A DNA stretch of 64,000 bases, from positions 76,788,069 through 76,852,068 of the forward strand of contig CM065301.1 of assembly GCA_032871835.1 (NCBI GenBank), written 5' to 3'. Origin of the DNA: Dipteronia dyeriana (Eukaryota; Streptophyta; Magnoliopsida; Sapindales; Sapindaceae). The notes beneath the pieces were generated by a model. That model did not search any database and was not told the DNA's origin. It worked only from the letters and a program-made list of their open reading frames with translations. Positions within the stretch are counted from its first letter, which is position 1; each line of letters begins with the position of its first letter. A program made the translations under genes and the position numbers. Shown piece after piece: positions 11,679 to 24,320 of this stretch.

Positions 11679-11798
11679 GAATCAAGGTGGGGCTTGAAAT
11701 TCTTTATTCTTCTCTAATTGCATAATAATTTGGCTAACAGTTTCTCCAACAAAATTTTGATATATTGGTAGCTAAGGAGGGTGATTCTGGTTGTCGAA

Positions 11799-14469
11799 AT
11801 GGAGAGGGGAGAGATTGAAGAGAAGCTTTTGAGAGGAACACAGCAGGAGACTGATGATGATGATCAGGATGGAGTGAAACTCAAGGAAAAGTTATGGATT
11901 GAGAGCAAGAAGATGTGGATTGTGGCTGGTCCTGCCATTTTCACAAGATTTTCGACATTCGGGATCAACTTAATTAGTCAAGCATTTGTTGGGCACATTG
12001 GATCAGTTGAGCTAGCTGCCTATTCACTTGTGGTTACTGTCTTCTTGAGGTTTGCAAATGGTGTCCTTGTAAGTAGCCTTTTTCAACTTTACCATTTGTA
12101 TTGGGGTTTGATTACTAGAATATTTTTGTTTTGAGCCATCTGTATTGAGATCATCTAAATATGGTTGATTCCATTTTCTTATAGATGTTTGAATGTGCAG
12201 CTGGGCATGGCTAGTGCATTGGAAACGCTATGTGGGCAAGCATACGGTGCAAAACAGTATCACATGCTGGGAATTTACCTTCAGAGATCATGGATAGTAT
12301 TGTTTATTTGCTCAATTTGTCTTCTTCCCATCTTTATTTTCATGACTCCGCTATTGAAGGCATTAGGCCAGGAAGAAACAATTGCAGAAGTAGCAGGAAC
12401 AATTGCTCGTTGGCTAATTCCCGCGACATTCTCCTTTGTTCTGTCCTATACCTGTCAAATGTTCCTACAAGCACAGAGCAAGAACATGATTATCTCCTAC
12501 TTAGCAGCATTTTCAATCACAATTCATCTCATCCTTTCTTGGCTCTTGACAGCGAAATTCAAGTTTGGGATCAGAGGAGTACTGGTGTCAACAATTCTGG
12601 CATATTGGATACCGAATATTGGTCAACTTCTGTTTATTACATGTGGAGGGTGCCGTGAAACATGGAGGGGTTTCTCTGTTTATGCTTTCAAGGATCTCTG
12701 GCCAGTTATAAAGCTCTCCTTGTCATCTGGTGCCATGCTTTGGTAAGTTTTGGAGCTCTTTTGTGTGTGAATGTCAGATTCATTATTAATATTGTAGGCA
12801 ATCTCTTGTTCAGAGTACTTGTTGTTGACTGTACAATGATTAAAATTGTTGTTTTAGAGTAAATGGAAAAAGTTCTGAGTTGGGATTTTGTTGTCCTTGA
12901 CAGTTTGGAGATTTGGTACAACACAATCTTGGTTCTTCTAACAGGAAACATGAAAGACGCCGAGGTTTCCATTGATGCACTTTCTATCTGGTAATTGATT
13001 CGTGTCCTCCTCGATCTCTCTTCTTCTGTTTCCTCCTTTATCATTCAATTGGTTCTCACACATTCTTCATTTACAGCCTCAATGTCAACGGGATGGAAAT
13101 GATGATATCACTTGGTTTCTTGGCTGCTGCAAGGTATGATTGTCATCAATTTTTTTCTTTTACTGTCAATCTTATATTCCTGTAAATCACATTGTATCGG
13201 TTCAAAATTGAAGTCGTTAACTCTTACATTATCAAACTTTGAAACTGAATAATGACTTCAATTATGATCAATGAGATGCAGAATTATGTGTGCATTGATT
13301 AACATATTGTTCCTTGTTTTGGTTGAGAAATTTTCAGTGTTAGGGTCTCCAATGAGCTTGGAAATGGAAGCTCAAAAGCTGCAAAATTCTCTATCGCGGT
13401 GTCAGTTCTTACTTCATTAGTCATTGGATTGGTGCTTTTTGTGTTTTTCCTGCTCCTTAGAGGACGTCTAGCATATGTTTTTACAGACAGTCCTAAGGTG
13501 GCTAGAGCAGTTGCAAATCTATCACCTTTATTGGCTTTCTCAATTCTTTTGAACAGTGTTCAACCAGTGCTTTCCGGTATAATATTTTGTTTTACATTGT
13601 AGTAATTTGGACCTGCAGCTAATGGTTTTGTTCTAATGATGATGATTGATGATTCTTGGAAAGTGAACTGTCATTAATTGAAAAGATTAAAAGCGTCTTT
13701 TTTTTTTTTTTTGCTTTAAAGGAATATATCTTTGTGAAAGTGTGTCGTAAAAGTAATATTCTTGAACAGGAGTTGCTGTTGGGGCTGGATGGCAGAGCAT
13801 CGTAGCATATGTGAACATAGCGAGTTACTACCTGATTGGGATTCCTATTGGAGTTGTGCTTGGTTATGCCATACATATGGAAGTCAAAGTGAGTTAACTT
13901 TTCTCTTTTTCTTCAGATTTACATATGTAGAGTCGGCGTACAACTTGTGTTAACTGAAGTCTCTTCAATCAATTCAATACAAGTTAAATTAATAAAGAAA
14001 ATGAAATCAACATTGTTAAATTGCTAGCCTATGATACTGTTTTGGACCGTGAAGGATGCTTACGATTCTTCGATAATGCTGATACTTTAAATCTTGCTTT
14101 CTCATATATTTTGCTGTAAAATACGGTATTTTTCATGACAAAAGTTGTCTTCTCTTCTTGCTGTAATGTGTTCTCCACTTCTCCAGGGTGTTTGGATCGG
14201 AATGTTGTTCGGAACATTTGTTCAAACTGTTGTACTTATTGTTGTCACCTGGAGAACTGACTGGGATAAACAGGTATATATGTTGCTTTTCCTTTTTGCT
14301 ATCTGTAAAAACCAGTGCTACTATTAGAAACATATATTTTTTTTTCTTTTACTTCCATTTAATCTGTGAATAATAAACATCTCTGCAGGTAGCTATAGCT
14401 CATCGACGCGTTACTGCATGGCTTGTCGTAGAACCAGAACAATCGACGCAAAAGAGACAAGAAGCATGA
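11799..14469 (+). CDS. MATE (DETOXIFICATION/DTX-type) efflux transporter, 8 exons, 493 aa
   Basis: Exons: 11799-12068, 12201-12742, 12904-12990, 13077-13133, 13338-13576, 13770-13888, 14187-14273 and 14389-14469. All seven introns are GT-AG and phases match throughout, giving 1482 nt. The protein has an acidic cytosolic N-terminus (about 36 aa), then MatE domains with about 12 predicted membrane segments. Family marks are AGPAIFTRF, QAFVGHIGS, GMASALETLCGQAYGAK near residue 95 and RVSNELGNG near residue 325. MATE proteins are proton- or sodium-coupled antiporters that export organic cations, flavonoids, alkaloids or citrate across the plasma membrane or tonoplast. The length and the LGIYLQRSWIVL motif fit the large plant DTX group, but the substrate cannot be read from sequence. 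The start follows an in-frame context with a G-box/TATA about 120 bp upstream. No stop or frameshift is seen. It converges with the X8 gene. Confidence 0.95.
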
Positions 14470-14946
14470 CATCTAGCTCCATCATTTTCCAGTAGTTTTC
14501 TCTACATTACTACTAGGAACATCTTTTTTGAAAAATTCTCAACTTCATTCATGAATCATGATAATAGAACTGAAGTTATTTAGCTTTTGGTGTCCTGTAA
14601 AAGTGGCCCACTTGCAATTTATTAACGCTACTTTTATCTTTTTTTTAGTGTGATTTTATTAAAATAGGATAACATAAGGTTGATCTAGTAGTATATTCCT
14701 CGTATCTACCTGTCAACGAGTTTATGGGTTCTTATTGTGTTCCCTCCCTCAAACCCCTAATTATTTTAAAAAAAATATTGTCCAGTTACAAATGCAACAT
14801 GAAAATAAATTAAAAAGGACCAGTAAACATTAAAATTCTAATATTCTATGGAAAATTATTACTCCATCCGAATATGTATACAGAATGAAGTACACTTATT
14901 GTGAGATAATATAGAAGACTGGATTTGAAACCCAACTGCTACATTT
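14470..14946. other. Shared 3' intergenic region between convergent genes
   Basis: The region holds the 3' UTRs of the MATE gene (plus) and X8 gene (minus). It is AT-rich, with T-runs at about 14637 and A-runs at about 14768 that could serve the two polyadenylation regions. I see no canonical AATAAA at a convincing spacing and no other gene. Confidence 0.5.
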
Positions 14947-16603
14947 TCACGATGAAGGATAAATGCAAGCATCATAACCTGCAAAAAGAGTAAATTCAAA
15001 AATTAATTACGATTAAGAACTATTTCCAATTGCTAGTGATCTAATAATCAACATAAGTGGTGCAATTAATTACTTGGATCAAAAAACACAACTCGACCAG
15101 AGCTGTTGAAGTCACAATTTGCCGGGAGACCACCAACTGTGTAGAAATAAGAATTCATGGCGAAGGAGGCATGGTAGAAATATTTGTTGGGCAAATAGCA
15201 AACTTGATGTACTTGTATCGGACCACAATTGGCGCCATTGGCACAGGCGTAGTCTATGTTCGATTGTAGCAATTCATCGCTTGTTCCATTCTTCGGAATA
15301 CACCATTTTCTCTGCAATATAAAAACAATTCATAATTTCAATCCACACACTCGCTAAATAATATCAATAAAAATGAATAAAGAAAATAAACCGTGATTTA
15401 ATGGTAAAAAAACGTTTGTAGCGTGTAAATTACCATTGCAACGTGTAAAGGAATGTCAATAGTTATTGATGGAACCCTTTCTACAACTCCACCTGCAATA
15501 AATTTTAATTTTATGGACCACAAGAAAATAGAATTAGACACATCCATCAAATTAATTTTATTTAAAGCTTCTTAAACAACTAATTAGACATCCCTTAGCT
15601 TTAACAACAGTATATAACTGTCAACTGCCGGCAAATTAATGTCCGCACAAGATTACGCAGCACCTTAGATGAAATTAAATTTATTTTAATGAAATGTTAT
15701 GTATGAATGATAACAAAATTAAAATATACATCTAGTAAAAATGTAAAATTTTAAGATAGGTAAATTAACTTTTTTAATGTTTTCCTATTGATTTTAGAGT
15801 AATGTTAAGCTGTTCAAATTTATATTCAAATAATATGATATATGAGTTGTAACTAATACATCATCCACTATATGTTTACTTAATTTCATGATTAATATAG
15901 TAATTACAATTAACAGTTCACATTGTTAATTATATATATATATAAAACAAAAACAAAAACAAAAAGGAGTACATACCATCATAAGAGCGAATACCATAAC
16001 CTGCAACAATAGAGATATCATATATATAATTAGTTGTTTTATGACTTGTATCAAATAAATACTATTGTGAACTTTTAAACTATACTTGTTTTGCATAGAC
16101 AAATTTAAGAGATGAGCTTTAAGAATTTGTATTTTATAAAATGTAATGCTGACTAGACTAAAAGTGATATATAATAAATGAAATATCATAAAAACTATCT
16201 ATATAACGTGTATGCAAGTATACAGCCAAAATATTTTTGAAACAAATTTCAAAACTTTTAGGAAAATATTATTGAATGAATTTTAGAATCGCCTTGTTTG
16301 TTAATTGTTAAAAAAAAAAACATAAATTAAAAGAGTTGAATGAAATTTGCGCTTAATTTGTATGTGTTCTGAACATATTTAATTACTATACATTCAAAAC
16401 ATACTTGTGTAGGTCTCTTGGCTACAAAATACATTTTTTTTAAATCACCAAATACAAGTTAAAACACCACAACAATAGAGGAAAACTGAACCAACAACTC
16501 AAATATATTAATAAAAAAATAAAATAGAAAAAGTACCTGAGTAGAAGGATAGCATGAAAATGACGAAGGACAAAATATTATATAAAGGAGCAGAGCTAGC
16601 CAT
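14947..16603 (-). CDS. Secreted X8-domain (CBM43) carbohydrate-binding protein, 5 exons, 139 aa
   Basis: Minus-strand exons from 5' to 3': 16603-16537, 16000-15977 (a 24-nt microexon), 15492-15434, 15311-15074 and 14978-14947. Introns are GT-AG, phases agree, and the total is 420 nt. Residues 1-22 (MASSAPLYNILSFVIFMLSF...) form a signal peptide. The X8/CBM43 domain spans about residues 53-135, starts WCIPKNG and has the six cysteines expected for its three disulfides; FDPSYDAC closes it. X8 domains bind beta-1,3-glucan (callose), for example in plasmodesmal callose-binding proteins and at the C-terminus of some GH17 glucanases. Here the chain ends four residues after the last cysteine, so there is no GPI-anchor tail and no GH17 domain: a small soluble apoplastic protein. 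Between signal and X8 lies a short linker (VERVPSITIDIPLHVAM). The exon model is my reading of splice sites. Confidence 0.88.
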
Positions 16604-17390
16604 TGTAGCCGCTAATGACCTATAACCAAAATCAATTTGTTTGATAATAGACGAAGAGAGATAGTAAATAGATGATTATTAGGGTTTGATTTTATTGGTG
16701 AGTGAAAGAAGATACATGGTGGACCAAATTTAAAATGTTATACATGCCCAAGATGCCTTAAACATATATTTACCATATGGAGCATTTAGTTGAGGTTAAT
16801 GCTTTAAATGTTATTATTGTGTTATTATTACATATACCTTTTATAGAATCCAAAAATAGTTATAACAACTCAACACATACAAATTAAGTCAATGCAAGAG
16901 ATTCCTAAGACAAAAAACAAGGTGATTCAAAGGGAATTGGAAAAAATATATATCAAATATGGAAGTGGAATCAGCGGAAAGGATCTAATTGGAGCAGAAT
17001 TCTAGGTAGGACAATATTTCGGGGACTGTCTGAGGGCTTAGAAATGGACATGAACACCAAAATTACGAGGAGACGTGATAATCGGTCGAATCAAACCTAA
17101 TATATGTCGGGTTGTAAATGGATCGATTCAAATTTTATTCAAACGTGATAAGATTTGTATCCCTCAAAAACTGAATGTACACTCTAAATTAATATGTTTT
17201 TAAAAATCCAACAATATCCTTAAATAAAATTAAGAAGACTAAATTGTTAATTAGTTCCTTATTTTATTTTTTGTGATTTTTTTCCTATTAATGATTAGAT
17301 ATTAATATATATCATTAAAAACTCTTTCTATTTTCTGTAACCCTAGATTCGCTTTTAAATATTAATTTCAAATATATTTTCAATTTCTTT
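16604..17390. other. Upstream region of the X8 gene
   Basis: AT-rich sequence that should hold the X8 promoter (minus strand). A weak TATA-like element, AAATATATG on the minus strand, lies at about 16760. No other gene or element boundary is recognised before the TIR element at 17391. Confidence 0.35.
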
Positions 17391-18662
17391 TACACTATGT
17401 TTGGATTGGTGAAATATAAGAGAAAGCAAATGTAAGGTAAATGAGGAAAGGAAAGGAAAAGAAAAGAAAATATTTTTAATGATTGTTGTTTGGATGATTA
17501 TAAATAGAAAATAAGGAAAATGAAATTAATCTTATTTCTTATTTGAAGGGGAGAAATAAATGATTATATTTTGGATAATGTTTGACATTTAACCATTTTA
17601 TCCAACATTTGCATTCAATTTGAAGTGTAAGCCATTGGATTTAAATGTTTTGACTTGGCTACATGCACTTATCAAAACATCCAATGGCCCACACATTAAG
17701 GGCCAGTTTGGTATTGCTGTAGCATTTGTAATAATCACTATTAGCTGTGCTGAAGGAATAATCAGCTGTGAAATTAATCGGCAGATGTTTGGTTAACTGT
17801 ATTTTTAAAATCACTCTATAACCCAAAAACAGTATACATATGTTTGGTAATTTTGTTGCAAAAGTACTGAGATTAGTTACAATAACTAAAATGTACATAG
17901 GTTTATACCATATTTCATTTTTTTTTCATTAATTACATATATTAAATGAATATTTAAATTGGAAAAAAAAATCCATAAGAACAACAAAAATATTTTTAAA
18001 AGATTTTATAAATCAAATCAATATTTAAATAGAATATTTAATTTTGAGATGAAATAAGGAATATAAATGATTTTAATTTGATTTCATAACGATAATAACG
18101 ATATTTTAAAAGAAACATTAAATGCTGAAATAGATTATTCCATAATCACTTTCAAAAAGTAACCTATCACCTACTTCTTAAAATCACTGTTAAAACTTGC
18201 TAGATTATCAATTAATCACTTTTGGAAGTTTTACCAAACATCATTTTATGTTAAAATTATAAAATACTCTTATTTTAACTTTTCAAAAGTAATACCAAAT
18301 TGGCCATAAGTTGGATGCAAATGTTAGATAAAAAAGTTGGATGTCTACCATTATCCATACATTTTATTCTATTTGCGAAAAATAACATTCTTTTAACAAT
18401 ATGAATACATAATATTAATAGGGTAACTTTTGAAATATTAAAAAAATCATTAATTTTGGATTCTTTTATCTTATTTTCCTCCTAAATTTGGATGGACACT
18501 AAATTGGTTGAAATAAAAAGAAATTATTCCCCCATTTTCCTTTCATTTCCTTCATTTTCCTTTCTTTCCCCCCTCATTTAAAATCCAAATATGATATTAG
18601 AAATCCACCTAAATCATTTCTTTTCCTTTCTCTCATATTCTATCAAACCAAACAAAGTGTTA
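17391..18662. mobile_element. Non-autonomous TIR DNA transposon, 3-bp TSD
   Basis: The left end CACTATGTTTGGATTGGTGA and the reverse complement of the right end, CACTTTGTTTGGTTTGATAG, form long imperfect terminal inverted repeats that continue through GAGAAAG-rich sequence for about 40 bp. TTA lies just outside each end. No transposase ORF is present. A 3-bp TTA duplication suits PIF/Harbinger-type elements, though the terminal bases are not the classic ones, so the superfamily is uncertain. A second element (17701-18305) is nested inside. Confidence 0.6.
17701..18305. mobile_element. Nested MITE-like TIR element
   Basis: The left end GGCCAGTTTGGTATTGC and the reverse complement of the right end, GGCCAATTTGGTATTAC, match over about 17 bp with few differences. 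Flanks read TTAAG and ATAAG, a likely imperfect target duplication. The element is 605 bp, AT-rich and non-coding. Outside it, GGATGCAAATG-type sequence of the host element resumes in inverted form, so this insertion came after the outer one. Confidence 0.6.
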
Positions 18663-21213
18663 CGAAAATACAAATTGATTGTTAAGTATAGAGAATAAAT
18701 CAAAATCATCCAAAATTGGTTGTGAAAGTTTTAAATCAATTATTATTTGTTTCAAAAATCCAAATTTCTTTAGACATTTGTTGTTGTTGTTGTCAATGTC
18801 GGTTGTTCTTCATTTTCATCAAAAAAATTTCTACTTCCAAATCAATAAGGACATGACACAAACCTTCCATTCCTACTACTTTCACAAACAGAAAATAGAT
18901 CTTCAATAAGAAAGTGCTTGTATGATTGAGCTTTCTACTGTATCAAAAGCTCTGAATACATCTATTTGAGGTTTTTAGAGTTGTTTGGTCGAACTTTTGA
19001 GATTGTCTATTTTAAATTCAGCAGATGTTAATAGAGTTTAAACCTTCACTAGGCAAAAGCTCATGGGGATGAGCTTCCCCAAATAGATTTTTTTTAAAGT
19101 CCACCAATCAAACAATTATATTTTTTTTTCCAAGAGTTGTATTTTTAATAGATCTATTACAAATAGACCTTTAATAAATAGAAGTTTTTCAAAAACCCAC
19201 TCAAACAAACTCAAAACCTCAAATCGTAGTGATTTTGTGGATAGAAACAATTTATAAGTAATTAAGAGAGTTGCTTGACATGACGAGAGAGAAAAATAAG
19301 AAGAAAAAAAAGAGTCTGATTTTGTGGAATGAAAACACAGTAGAGAAAAAGTGAAGGAATAGAAAGAAAAATCATAGAATTAAAGATAATAATAAAATTT
19401 TAAATAACAATAAAATTGATTAACTAACATAATAATTGGTGTAAGTGGCGTGTACTTGTAAAAATATTTTTGGTATTAAGTGGGGCTTTTTTATAAAGTG
19501 AGTTTCTCCTTACAATTCAACGTTTTTCTTTTTATACTCAATTTCTAAATACAATCCATTCTAAAATTTTAATTTTTAATTTTTTTTAAAGACACTTCAT
19601 ATTTTTTTAAATTATCATGTTATCTTTTGACACTCTTATTCTAAAGACACTTTATTTTAAACAAAATTCTAATTTCTAAAGACATTCCATTTTATTCTAA
19701 TATTACCCATTTTGAAAACATCTCTTTAGGAAATTTGAAACTAGAAAAGGAAACGAGATGTGAAAAAATCAAAAGAAAACAAAATTGAGAATAAGAACAA
19801 AAGTGAGAAGATTGAAATAACAAGAAAACTATTATGGAGATCAAACTGTAAAAATAGGAAAACACTATTTGTTTTTCTTCTTTGGATTATAAGTTGAGTA
19901 AAACAAAATTTAATATATTTTTATGGAAAAATACTTATATATATATTCTAGTGACGGTGATAATTGAACGTGGGAGGTCTTTGAGAAAAAAAATTGATTT
20001 CAAATTTGGTTGAACTGAAAAATTGGAAAACTTATATATATATATGGCCATGTTATGTTACTGAATCAATATTGTTACTGAACTAATAACTAACCATCGG
20101 ATTGAATTTTATAATATCTAATTGCTACAATTGATTTGATTTTCTTAAAATTAAAAAAGAAAAAATTACTGGCAACTTATAGACATAGTTATTAGTTCAA
20201 AATAACAGTCAATGAATGGTGGAGTGGTAAGTAGGATGTTGCTGGGAATGGTTGAATAGAGAGAAATTTAATTTGGTGGTAGAGTAAATGCAAACAATTT
20301 TCAAACAAAGAAAAGCATATAATTTATAATTAAAAAAAAACATTTCAAGTAACATTTTAAAATTATAACATTGTTTACCTATTTCAAAATTAATTTTTGT
20401 AAAAAAATCGGCTTCATCCATTTTTTAATAATAATTATTTTGTCATTTTTCATATTTTATTAAACTATAGTTTTGTTAATAAAAATAAGAACATTACTCC
20501 TTTTTTATTCTCTAAGAATTTTTATTGTATCATGTTTTATGAGTTTTTTGCTTCAAACACAATTTAATTTTGAAAAAAATTATGTTTTATACCACATCCC
20601 AATAGTACAATTACTATTCTTATTTATTAATTTAATATGATTAGCACCAATAATTATTATGAATTCAAAAAAAAAAAAATCTTATGCTACCTCAATCGAT
20701 TCATAAATTAGGGGTAGAGATGACAAAAATCTCCGATCCATCCCAACCGGTGGGGATCTGATCCATCCCAACCGGTGGAGATCTGATCAATTTGGGACAA
20801 ATTTAGAGCATTTAAAACAAGTATCAGGTGGGTCTAGGCCAATCATTGTTGACTTGGTTTGTAACCGAGTCGGGTTTGGATCTAACAACTATATAGGATC
20901 TGCTTTGGTTGATCCAATATTTATATAATTTTTTAAAAATATATATAATAGCTAAAACAAACCTCTATTTTTTTTTATCTCTCTACTAATTGTACTTTGT
21001 ATTAAAGTTTAAAATTAATATTATAATATTATACTATATTAAAGTTACGTTTATACATGAATTTAAAATGTACGCTGAAGTTTAATTTTTAATATTTATT
21101 TGTAATTTATATATTAAATTTAAATATATTTCTCAATTGTATGATAAAATTCATATATTTAATGGTTTGACCATTTTTATTTTGTTAAATGATACAGATC
21201 AGTTCGGGTCGAG
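18663..21213. other. AT-rich intergenic stretch
   Basis: No gene recognised. It contains degenerate A/T-rich repeats, including AAAGACAcTTcatttt-like units at about 19545-19705, and a short tandem duplication of GATCCATCCCAACCGGTGG at about 20737-20786. The small ORFs at 18679-18909 and 20209-20421 have no domain and are simple-composition AT ORFs. Confidence 0.5.
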
Positions 21214-21766
21214 TATCACTACAAGACAAAATAGCTATTGGGATGAATTTTTTTTTGTCCCAATAGGTTGTTTTTTGGGATGAAAGAAATTATTCGTCTC
21301 AAAAAATCACAATCTTGACAAAACTTTTAGAGACGAAAAATATCGTCTCAATAGGATGTCTATTGAGACGAAATAAATTATCTATCCCTAGAAAGTGTAA
21401 ACCTTACGATACTTTTAGGGATGAATTTATTTTGTCCCAGTAGGATGTTTATTGGGACGAAATAAATAATTCGTCTCTAAAACTAACCTGTTAGGATGAA
21501 TTTTATGTGGCCCCAATAGGCCCTCTATCGGGACAAATCGGTATTTGTCCTAAAAAATTTTCTTTGTATTTTCATTATTTTATTTAAAATTTAGTTTAAA
21601 TAATTTGTTAATTTAATTGAGATTCTTAATTAATTTTCTTCACTATTTTATAATAATTACTACAATAAATTCATAAAGTATGTATATATATAATTGTATT
21701 ATATATATATATTCTTTTTATTTTTAAATATAATAACAAGATTCTAAAATATGTTGCAATAGTAAT

Positions 21767-22118
21767 ATAATTACACACTCAATCTCTCCTTTTTCGCGTA
21801 TCTCTCTATTTCTTTCTTGTATATTTTCTATGTGTTGTTGTGTATGTCCATATATCGTTATCTCCCTATTTTACAATGAGATTATTTGTCTATTTATATA
21901 TGTATAGAACCCTAATCATTGTTATACAAATAAGGAAATGTGATAGTGTTTAACTAGAACTAGTAACTTGTTGAAGTCGTCTTTGTCTTCTTTCCTATTT
22001 CGGAGATATTGTGCATTGAATTAGAGTCTTCGTAGGATTCTAGTTGAATGGTCCGTTTAGGACTTATTTCCTGATCGGCGTGCAGTCTTCTAGAAGCACA
22101 ACTTTGTTGCTTGATTTG
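21767..22118 (-). repeat. Partial LTR copy (internal part), direct repeat of 23581-23936
   Basis: About 352 bp, from TAATATAATTACACACTC to TTGTTGCTTGATTTG, match 23581-23936 almost base for base, including TATAGAACCCTAATCATTG and GAATGGTCCGTTTAGGAC. It lacks about 183 bp of one LTR end and several hundred of the other, so it is a doubly truncated 3' LTR joined directly to gag. Confidence 0.8.
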
Positions 22119-23120
22119 TTCCTGACACATCTTGAGAGAACCTTTTCTGGTAATCTTTTAATGATTCATTCTTTCCTTTTTTGAGGGTGGTGAGGTGAGC
22201 TGTTGATTTCCTCCTTTGTATATTTCCTAAGAATTGTCATGAAAAAGCCTACGACAACTCTCAGAAATTCTTGATTGTTCCCTGATGGAGCTTTCCAAAC
22301 CACTTATACCCTAAGTCCTCAAGTGTTTACGGGAACGCCAAGCACAACAACAGGTCATTGTAAGCGTACTGTGCCATCACACTTCAAAAACGTCTCATGT
22401 GTTCTTTTGGATCCGTGTTTGCTTTAAATTGCTCGACCTGAGGCATTATGAATATTTCCAATAACTGGGTTTGGAGAATGCTGATCAAGAATGGGCTTTT
22501 GGAATCATCGTCCAGCAAATCTTTAAGCCCCTAGTGACATTCTAATGCTTCCACCTTCTGGGTTAATTTCTGTATCAGGATATCTCACTCATCTCCTGGT
22601 TCATTATCCATTCCTGATCGCTGATTGTCGGTGTGCCCATGTTGGAATCTTAGTAGGGACTTACCCCTCCGACATGTTCTACGGGGTGGTTGGTTGCTGT
22701 CATCTGACAAGCCAGATCAATCCCGCCACTAAACACCTCTGCGGGTTTCATCTGACTCAAAGTCCGCCTGATGCCGATCTTGCCTCCCACGTCCGATAAT
22801 TCTATCATCTCCCATTTGGGCCTTCGGGGTCTCTCATCTTTTCCATAGTGGTCTTCTTTTTCTCCGTTAGCTTTACGGGGTGCGCTTGGGGTCACATCCA
22901 TTATTTCAGAACATATCTTAGGGTCTCGGGCCACCATAGGTATGGACAATTGATATGGCGATGTCAAATTTGCAGTTGCTGTTATATTGATTTCTTGTCT
23001 AGCGACGTCTTCAATGACTCTCCGTAGGGACTCTTGGACATGCTTGAATGCATTTGGGGAAATTATTGGGGGAGTGTTTGTGGAGGTTATTGCAACTTGT
23101 CCATTTGAAGTTGGAGTCAC
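22119..23120 (-). pseudogene. Gypsy gag pseudogene
   Basis: The open segment 23120-22650 is the variable N-terminal part (start MTPTSNGQVAITST). Further on, minus-strand translation of 22460-22120 follows the retrotransposon gag (capsid) pattern: MPQVEQFKANTDPKEHMRRF, then a block like CxxFPxTL, then YKWFGKLHQGTIKNF, then NESLKDYQKRF. In living copies Gag forms the particle that packages element RNA. At least five in-frame stops fall in the capsid part. The coding frame ends at the LTR fragment at 22118; no zinc knuckle or protease follows. Confidence 0.8.
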
Positions 23121-23397
23121 TAAGGGCAGGCTTCCTCCAACAGTGTTGGTGTTTATCGGGTCAGGATCGTTACCAGAATGTAGGGTATCAGCATTATTCA
23201 GAGACTAGCTTCCATATCTGATGTTTGCCATGTTGCTGCTTTGCAAGCTCTTTTGTGTTTATTCTGATGTTGACAAAACAGATAATTCACCCCCTAGTCC
23301 CCTTTATTTTTGGGCTCGCTAAAGTATCTCGTGTTTCGTCTGTTTATGTTGATTCCTCAAAGTTGAGTTCTCCCCCCTTCCTTCTAGTGCCAGTTGT

Positions 23398-24320
23398 TGA
23401 CGGTGATTTTTGGATCGTATAGGATTGATCACGCGTCTAACATATTTTTATTGATTGTTGAAGATGTTATGGAGAAAATAGAAAAAAGAAGAAAAATCAT
23501 GCACATAAGAGTTTACGTGGTAAAACCCCAAGGCGGGGAAACATCCACGGTTGCCGGTGACGATGAGAAGAATCCACTATAATATAATTACACACTCAAT
23601 CTCTCCTTTTTTGGCGTATCTCTATTTTTCTTTCTTCTATATTTTCTATGTGTTGTTGTGTATATCCATATATCGTTATCTCCCTCTTTTACAATGAGAT
23701 TATGGGTCTATTTATATGTGTATAGAACCCTAATCATTGTTATACAAATAAGAAAATGTGATAGTGTTTAACTAGAACTGGTTACTTATTGAAGTCTTCT
23801 TTGTCTTCTTTCTTGTTTTAGAAATCTTGTGCATTGAATTAGAGTTTTCTTAGGATTTTGGTTGAATGGTCCGTTTAGGACTTATTTTCTGATCGGTGTA
23901 CAGTCTTCTAGAAGAGCAGATTTGTTGCTTGATTTGGACTCTTTGATATGTATGAGGAAATAGTAAAATTTCCTTATTGGAATATGATTCTAGATTCATC
24001 GTTTAAGTCTTCGTATTTGAGTCGTATTTGCCTTTAATGTCTCCCACTCGTTGTCCAACTGACCAATGGTCTAATCCCGACCAAACTTCTTTTGTTCCGA
24101 CCGGATGGTCCCGACCAAGTCGTCTCTACCCGATCGACTAGTTTCCCCGACCATGTTATTCATACCCGATCGGTTAGCTTCCCCGACCATCTTGGATAAT
24201 TTTGACTTGGCCTTGAGATCATCTATTAATTGCCATATATTAATCTTCCCTGATTGACTTTTATAACGTGGTATATCTAATCATGCTGACTTGTCACGTT
24301 ATCAAAAAATCTCTATAACA
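23398..24320 (-). repeat. 5' LTR of the truncated gypsy element
   Basis: In plus orientation it starts TGACGGTGATTTTTGG and ends TCTCTATAACA (923 bp). The copy at 63023-63915 starts TGACGATGAATTTTTG and ends TTACCAATAACA, which supports both boundaries. The 3' half holds repeated CCCGACCA/CCCGATCGG strings. Beside it on the minus strand is TGGCACTAGAAGG (about 23382-23394), a candidate primer-binding site. Confidence 0.75.

Larger units (their letters stand above)
21767..24320 (-). mobile_element. Truncated Ty3/gypsy element nested in CACTA 1
   Basis: Minus-strand order: 5' LTR (24320-23398), candidate PBS, leader, gag pseudogene, then an internal LTR fragment (22118-21767) in direct orientation where the 3' LTR should be. 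Pol is absent. A second copy of the family occupies about 62530-63915. The intact TAT duplication of the host CACTA shows this element landed inside an already inserted CACTA. Confidence 0.75.

Noticed and set aside
12706..13044. Minus-strand ORF opposite MATE exons 2-3
   Set aside because: Shadow of the MATE exon and intron sequence; no domain, and the plus-strand gene model is complete.
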